Assembly: GCA_023458555.1 (NCBI GenBank)
Contig: JAEWYS010000015.1
Span: 124,001-188,000 of the forward strand
Direction of reading: 5' to 3'
Origin: Bacteroidota bacterium
Lineage (GTDB): Bacteria > Bacteroidota > Bacteroidia > Cytophagales > Cytophagaceae
Length of the DNA stretch: 64,000 nucleotides
This document shows, one piece after another, positions 59,810-64,000 of this stretch. A program made the position numbers and the translations under genes. The notes under the pieces were generated by a model, which searched no databases, was not told the origin of the DNA, and was given only the letters and a program-made list of their open reading frames with translations. Each line of letters opens with the position of its first letter. Positions within the stretch are counted from its first letter, which is position 1.

Positions 59810-60753
59810 TCAGTCTCCTCTTTTGATTGATCATGAGAAGTGCGCTCAATAAACTGCCGGGCACTGTTCATGCTTTGTTCATTTTCGGGTGCCAGCGGAG
59901 TATATTTAGCGAACTTGACCGCATCTGCAAGCCGCAGTAGTTGCCCGAGGTTTTCGTACAGCTGCTTATCTGTGCCAGCCGGAGAATATTTCAGCATTGC
60001 AAGGATAGCGCCGGACGTCTGCTCGAGAGCAGGAATAGCGAATCGGGCTTCGATATAACGTCTGACAATTTCGGTCAGGTTGCTATGATATGCTTTATGC
60101 TGGTTTTTTTGCCAGAGCTTTTCACTTTCCAGTTTTTGCAGCGCTTCGAGTGCGACAATATGCGCAGGTATGACAGGAGCGGAGGGTACAGGTGTCTGTC
60201 GGGGCTGTTTTCTGCGATACAGCAGATACCATACAAGAGCTGCAACCGGAACAAGCAACAGAAGCCACCACATCCATGTGTAATTGCCGGGTAGAACAGG
60301 TGCCGGTATAATAGTAACAGGCTTTATATCTTTGGGTGCCTGTGCCGTATCTACTGCAACATCCTGAACATAAAAGGAAACCGGCTGACTCTTCAATGTA
60401 TCTCTGGTAAGACTGTCATATATGATAAATTTAAATGCCGGAATAGTATGAGCGCCTGTGTCAAAGGATGTAATGGTTAACTGACGAATATAGTCGCGTC
60501 TATCTTTCTTCTGAATGGAGTCGGTTTGGCTTTGCTCAATGACTTCTATGGCTGATGTAAGCGTGTCTCCTGATGCAGATATCGTACAAAAGAAATCAGC
60601 ATTTACTGAGGCCCGGAGTTGCAGGGTCGTCTGTTCACCAATACGAATGGTATCCCGGGCAGGAATTGCTTCAACCCGGTGGTTCTGAGTATAACCGGGA
60701 AAGGAGAATATCAGCAGGGGCAGCAGTCCAAAAATCAATATATTCTTCATCAT
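59806..60753 (-). CDS. BatF-like/DUF4381-like membrane protein
   Basis: A 315-residue protein with a signal peptide, an N-terminal beta domain (HRVEAIPARDTIRIGEQTTL to SFYVQ, residues about 24-135), a transmembrane helix near 165-185 (WMWWLLLLVPVAALVWYLL), and a cytoplasmic helical tail. It resembles the short BatD-like/DUF4381 proteins between DUF58 and batA in Bacteroidota. The role is unknown. It overlaps the DUF58 gene upstream by 4 bp and batA downstream by 4 bp. Confidence 0.75.
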   Translation of the reverse strand: MMKNILIFGLLPLLIFSFPGYTQNHRVEAIPARDTIRIGEQTTLQLRASVNADFFCTISASGDTLTSAIEVIEQSQTDSIQKKDRRDYIRQLTITSFDTGAHTIPAFKFIIYDSLTRDTLKSQPVSFYVQDVAVDTAQAPKDIKPVTIIPAPVLPGNYTWMWWLLLLVPVAALVWYLLYRRKQPRQTPVPSAPVIPAHIVALEALQKLESEKLWQKNQHKAYHSNLTEIVRRYIEARFAIPALEQTSGAILAMLKYSPAGTDKQLYENLGQLLRLADAVKFAKYTPLAPENEQSMNSARQFIERTSHDQSKEETE

Positions 60754-61616
60754 CGGTTTTTAAACAGCATAATCAGTGGGTTAACATAGGATTGATCAGT
60801 ACGGATTTCCGTATAGTCGATTCCCGCTTTACGGAACAGGTTTTTAGTCCGTGCAGCCTGCTCTTTACGATGTTTACCAAACTGTTCCCGTACAGCTTTG
60901 CTCGCTGTGTCAACATACAGTTCCTGTCCGCTTTCGGCATCGAGCATCCGGACGATACCAAGATCGGGAAGCTCTTCTTCCAGAGGGTCATAGATGCGCA
61001 GTCCGATCAGATCATGTTTATTGCGGGCAGATCGCAAAGACTGTTCTATATCCTGATAATCCATGAAATCAGAAATCAAGAAGGCCGTACAACGTTTTTT
61101 GATGACGTTCACAAAGTATCCTAACGTTTCGGAAATATTGGTGTCTTTTTGCTCCGGTTCAAAATTAAGAAGTTCGCGAATCAGTGTGAGCACATGGCTC
61201 CGTCCTTTTTTGGGAGGAATAAACTTTTCAATTTTCCCGCTAAACAGAATCGCTCCGATTTTATCATTGTTCTGTATGGCAGAAAATGCCAGAACAGCTG
61301 CGACTTCTGTTATCCGTTCTTTTTTCAGACCGTAGTTTCCGCCATACGCACCGGACGCGCTTACATCGATCAGTAGCATGAGGGTCAGCTCACGCTCTTC
61401 TTCGAAAATTTTAATATACGGATGATTGAAACGGGCGGTAACTTTCCAGTCTATAGTCCGGATATCATCACCGGGCTGATATTCTCTGACCTCACTAAAG
61501 GCCATTCCGCGCCCTTTGAAAGCACTGTGATACTCTCCGGCAAAAATATTGGTTGAAAGGCCTTTGGTTTTTATTTCGATAGCGCGAACCTTCTTTAACA
61601 ATTCAGATGTCTGCAT
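60750..61616 (-). CDS. DUF58-domain protein
   Basis: A 288-residue cytoplasmic protein with the DUF58 signature YHSAFKGRGMAFSEVREYQPGDDIRTIDWKVTARFNHPYIK (residues about 29-69) and a VWA-like core (LLIDVSASGAYG, ILFSGKIEKFI). It is usually encoded with a MoxR AAA+ ATPase and VWA proteins, as here. It is thought to be a partner or substrate of MoxR. It follows moxR by 27 bp and overlaps the BatF-like gene by 4 bp. Confidence 0.92.
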   Translation of the reverse strand: MQTSELLKKVRAIEIKTKGLSTNIFAGEYHSAFKGRGMAFSEVREYQPGDDIRTIDWKVTARFNHPYIKIFEEERELTLMLLIDVSASGAYGGNYGLKKERITEVAAVLAFSAIQNNDKIGAILFSGKIEKFIPPKKGRSHVLTLIRELLNFEPEQKDTNISETLGYFVNVIKKRCTAFLISDFMDYQDIEQSLRSARNKHDLIGLRIYDPLEEELPDLGIVRMLDAESGQELYVDTASKAVREQFGKHRKEQAARTKNLFRKAGIDYTEIRTDQSYVNPLIMLFKNR

Positions 61617-61643
61617 GCTTCTTCTGTTCTTTGTAAAAAAGGT

Positions 61644-62648
61644 TTATGGAACTTCTACTTTATTGAGTATTTCAGTGATAATATGCTGAGTCGTTACATT
61701 GTCCGCCTCAGCCTCGTAGCTAAGACCAATCCGGTGGCGAAGCACGTCATGACATACTTCCCGGACATCTTCCGGAATCACATAACCCCGGTGATGGATG
61801 AAGGCATATGCTCTGGCTGCAATAGCGAGACTTATGCTGGCACGCGGAGAGGCTCCGAAACTGATGTAGTTTTTGACAGAGCCAAGCCCTGCACCTTCCG
61901 GATCGCGGGTTGCAAATACCAGATCAACGATATAATTCTCGATTTTTTCATCCAGATATATTTCGGTTACCAGATTGCGGGCGTTTATGATATCCTGAGG
62001 TTTTACTACTGGTAAAGCGAAAGGTCTTTGTTTTCCGATATTCTGACGTATGATGCGTTTTTCTTCCTCTTTTTTAGGATAATCAATGATCACTTTCAGC
62101 ATAAAACGGTCTACCTGAGCTTCCGGAAGAGGATAGGTTCCTTCCTGTTCGACCGGGTTCTGGGTTGCCAGTACCAGAAAAGGCTCTTCCATCCGGTAAC
62201 TGGTATCACCAATAGTGACCTGTCGTTCCTGCATTACTTCAAGCAGTGCACTTTGTACTTTAGCCGGGGCGCGGTTTATTTCGTCGGCCAGGATAAAGTT
62301 GGAAAAAATCGGTCCTTTGCGAAGCGTAAATTCTTCATTTCGCTGGCTATATACCATAGTACCGATCAGGTCTGCCGGAAGCAGATCGGGAGTGAACTGT
62401 ATACGGCTAAAATCGACATCAATGGCTGTTGCCAGGGTATTTATTGCCAGTGTTTTGGCTAAGCCAGGGACGCCTTCGAGTAAAATATGACCATTAGCCA
62501 GCAAGGCAATGATCAACCGTTCAGACAGTTTTTCCTGTCCGACTATGACCTTGTTCATTTCCATTCGGAGAAGGTCGATAAACGCACTTTCCCTGGCTAT
62601 TTTTTCATTAATTTCTCTAATGTCAATTCCTGTTTCTGTCGCGTTCAT
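61644..62648 (-). CDS. MoxR-type AAA+ ATPase
   Basis: A 334-residue ATPase of the MoxR family. Walker A GVPGLAKT, Walker B ILADEINRAPAKVQSALLEVMQE, sensor 1 VLATQNPVEQEGTYPLPEAQVDRF, and C-terminal PRASISLAIAARAYA are all present. Start chosen at ATG 62648 (MNATETGIDIREIN); an ORF extension to 62711 is in frame but not needed. It opens the Bat operon and probably acts as a chaperone-like factor for the VWA proteins. Confidence 0.93.
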   Translation of the reverse strand: MNATETGIDIREINEKIARESAFIDLLRMEMNKVIVGQEKLSERLIIALLANGHILLEGVPGLAKTLAINTLATAIDVDFSRIQFTPDLLPADLIGTMVYSQRNEEFTLRKGPIFSNFILADEINRAPAKVQSALLEVMQERQVTIGDTSYRMEEPFLVLATQNPVEQEGTYPLPEAQVDRFMLKVIIDYPKKEEEKRIIRQNIGKQRPFALPVVKPQDIINARNLVTEIYLDEKIENYIVDLVFATRDPEGAGLGSVKNYISFGASPRASISLAIAARAYAFIHHRGYVIPEDVREVCHDVLRHRIGLSYEAEADNVTTQHIITEILNKVEVP

Positions 62649-62997
62649 AAATTCATTTACTAAAATCGTTGAATATAAAAAGTAGTGATCCGGGACAAAA
62701 TACCGGGCCATTAACTCTGCATTTGTGAATGGCCTGATATCAAAAGTCAGACCATTTTTTATTTAGGCGTAATGATGCCTGAAAATTAAGAATCTGCTTT
62801 GGCGATGCGGTTAAAATTATTTAGGATAAATCTTTTTTTCAAGCCGGATCCGAAAAAATGTCAGAGACTTTCCGACAGGCGGTAAATTTGAATGACTGTC
62901 TGGTGTATGATAAATAGTTGTTATCCAGACATGAATAAAGGAGGCTCCCCTGGCTGACAGGGCAGGGGAGCATTGGAGATTGATATCGGGATATTCG
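62649..62997. other. 349-bp region before the Bat operon
   Basis: No gene seen. It holds a plus-strand terminator-like hairpin (AATGG...CCATT with TTTTTT at about 62728-62760; on the minus strand it would lie just upstream of moxR) and, at 62944-62971, a GC-rich hairpin that suits the end of the gene at 62998. Confidence 0.45.
62944..62971 (-). terminator. Probable terminator of the hydroxylase-like gene
   Basis: GCTCCCCTG (62944-62952) and CAGGGGAGC (62963-62971) form a 9-bp perfect stem. On the minus strand the U-run after it is weak. Confidence 0.55.
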
Positions 62998-63633
62998 TTA
63001 TTTCTTCGTTTTTTCAGGCATGGTGCCGAATACGTAATCCCAGAGAGGTGAAGATACTCCAAACGCACGTCCGGCGTCTTTATAATGATGAATGCTGTGA
63101 TGAATCCATAATGTCCGGAAGCTGTTCTGGGGAGGCCGGTATGCGTGAACAATGTAATGCACGAACAGGTACGCGGAATACCCCAAAATGAATCCGGGCA
63201 GAAATGCGAAGGTAAATTCACCCAGAAGCAGGTAGGTGCTGCCCAGCAGGAAAGCTGCTACAACAATTGATACAACCGGGGGCATAGCCAGACGGCTTTT
63301 GTCTTTGGGATAATCGTGATGAACACCATGCATCAGATATTGCAGGCGACGCAATCGGGGACCGCCAGCCTTCATATGATAGATAAAGCGATGCATCAGA
63401 TACTCGGTTAGTGTAAAGACAAGCAGTCCGGTACCAAATAACAGGATTATGGTAGCAGGAGGGAGGTCTGCCATTTTATAGGCAATACCGAGCAGAAATA
63501 AAGAAAAGATTACAAATATGCTTACCGGTACTGCGATATGGGTACGGGTAAGTTTTTCTAAAACAGGATTGGAAAACAATTGCTTACTGCCCGAATTGGA
63601 TGGCTTTCCGGTAGTTTTCATTGCATGGCTCAT
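62998..63633 (-). CDS. Fatty-acid hydroxylase/sterol desaturase-family protein
   Basis: A 211-residue membrane protein with four hydrophobic segments and the His clusters of the di-iron hydroxylase superfamily: HRFIYH (near 87), HGVHHDYPKD, HYIVHAYRPP and WIHHSIHHYKD. This is close to fatty acid 2-hydroxylase (FA2H/Scs7) types. It may hydroxylate the fatty acyl chain of sphingolipid or sulfonolipid, in line with the alpha-oxoamine synthase at 7158, but the link is inference. Start chosen at ATG 63633 (MSHAMKTTGK); longer in-frame ORF reaches 63699. The gene at 63656 lies just upstream. Confidence 0.8.
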   Translation of the reverse strand: MSHAMKTTGKPSNSGSKQLFSNPVLEKLTRTHIAVPVSIFVIFSLFLLGIAYKMADLPPATIILLFGTGLLVFTLTEYLMHRFIYHMKAGGPRLRRLQYLMHGVHHDYPKDKSRLAMPPVVSIVVAAFLLGSTYLLLGEFTFAFLPGFILGYSAYLFVHYIVHAYRPPQNSFRTLWIHHSIHHYKDAGRAFGVSSPLWDYVFGTMPEKTKK

Positions 63634-63655
63634 AGTATTATTTTTTTGAATTGAT

Positions 63656-64000
63656 TTATTGTAATTTGAATTGAAGTTTCCCAAATGGAACAGCGGCATC
63701 TACTATCTTGCATATTCCCCCCGAATATGTATAAAAGTTTTTACCGCCACCCGGCAAAATGAGCATGTATTTATCTTCATTTACCCGATGAACGGGAAGA
63801 TATCGGCCATATCTTTCCGAAAATACATGCCTGTCTCGTTCAGGCTTATTGTAATAGAGCATGGTAAGGCTGTATGAAATATGGCTGCTGTCGAGCAGGT
63901 AGGTGTTTTTGTCACTGACAATCCTGTAACCGCTTTCAGATTTGTTTACCAGACAGCTGGATCGGATTTCATTGTTGATCCTTTCATGTGATGATGAGCG
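63656..64000 (-). CDS. Unrecognised protein, partial (N-terminus outside window)
   Basis: The minus-strand frame is open from the right edge of the window to a stop at 63656, so the last 114 residues are seen. They are rich in Tyr, Lys and Arg, with a NEDKYMLILPGGGKNFYTYS segment, and end FGKLQFKLQ. No family recognised. It is 22 bp upstream of the hydroxylase-like gene and on the same strand, so they are probably one operon. An ORF on the opposite strand (63671-63877) is a shadow. Confidence 0.6.
   Translation of the reverse strand, partial: RSSSHERINNEIRSSCLVNKSESGYRIVSDKNTYLLDSSHISYSLTMLYYNKPERDRHVFSERYGRYLPVHRVNEDKYMLILPGGGKNFYTYSGGICKIVDAAVPFGKLQFKLQ

Noticed and set aside
62817..63221. 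Minus-strand ORF of 134 codons
   Set aside because: It overlaps the His-motif hydroxylase-like gene in another frame of the same strand and shows no protein-like features.
1..64000. CRISPR array, prophage or rRNA operon
   Set aside because: No regularly spaced repeats, no phage structural or integrase genes, and no rRNA-like sequence were seen.

Overview
The window looks like a chromosomal segment from a Bacteroidota bacterium, most likely of the Cytophagia group. The evidence is a secreted protease with a type IX secretion C-terminal domain, a MoxR/DUF58/Bat aerotolerance-type operon, a fused E1 alpha/beta 2-oxoacid dehydrogenase, an alpha-oxoamine synthase of the sphingolipid/sulfonolipid type, promoters of the TTTG-N19-TAnnTTTG pattern, almost no Shine-Dalgarno sequences, and frequent TTG/GTG starts. 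No phage, integrase, complete insertion sequence, rRNA or CRISPR array is visible. Genes are densely packed on both strands and most are ordinary chromosomal functions.

Layout. 1-13 kb: a partial outer-membrane protein, a small Lys/Cys-rich exported protein, thyA, an aminotransferase class IV enzyme with an EamA transporter, gpsA, a TPR protein with a Maf pyrophosphatase, the alpha-oxoamine synthase, and an overlapping operon of a TPR lipoprotein, ligA, a DUF6913-like gene and dapA. 13-23.4 kb: two GT51 peptidoglycan enzymes (MtgA and a class A PBP), trehalose phosphatase, a tiny YRG-repeat protein, a branching enzyme with a long lysine-rich tail, a TlpA-like protein, an AcpH-like protein, another EamA transporter and a BatE-like paralogue. 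23.4-23.9 kb: two tandem, identical tRNA-Lys(UUU) units, each with its own promoter and terminator.

23.9-38.7 kb: AMP nucleosidase, an HsdR-N-type nuclease domain protein, alanine dehydrogenase, a double-DUF1573 protein, the fused E1 enzyme with a DCC-family protein, a LuxE-like acyl-protein synthetase, dnaG, a glycosyltransferase, a PD40/OmpA-like protein and a eukaryote-type (GT3) glycogen synthase. With the GH13 branching enzyme at 15-17.5 kb this gives two core steps of glycogen synthesis. 38.7-46.2 kb: a surface-polysaccharide region with two O-antigen ligase/polymerase-like proteins, two GT4 glycosyltransferases, a Wzz-like chain-length protein and a Wzx-like flippase, with a cre-like 14-bp palindrome between the divergent halves.

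46.3-64 kb: a 7TM receptor whose C-terminus resembles the zinc ribbon and helix-turn-helix of IS1595-family transposases (the most unusual gene here), a 1678-residue type IX-secreted subtilisin, an exported Mn-type superoxide dismutase, an eight-gene MoxR-DUF58-BatF-like-BatA-B-C-D-E operon, a fatty-acid-hydroxylase-like protein and the C-terminal part of an unrecognised gene. The hydroxylase-like gene and the alpha-oxoamine synthase may both serve sphingolipid or sulfonolipid synthesis. All functional calls are by recognition of motifs and family resemblance; no search was run.
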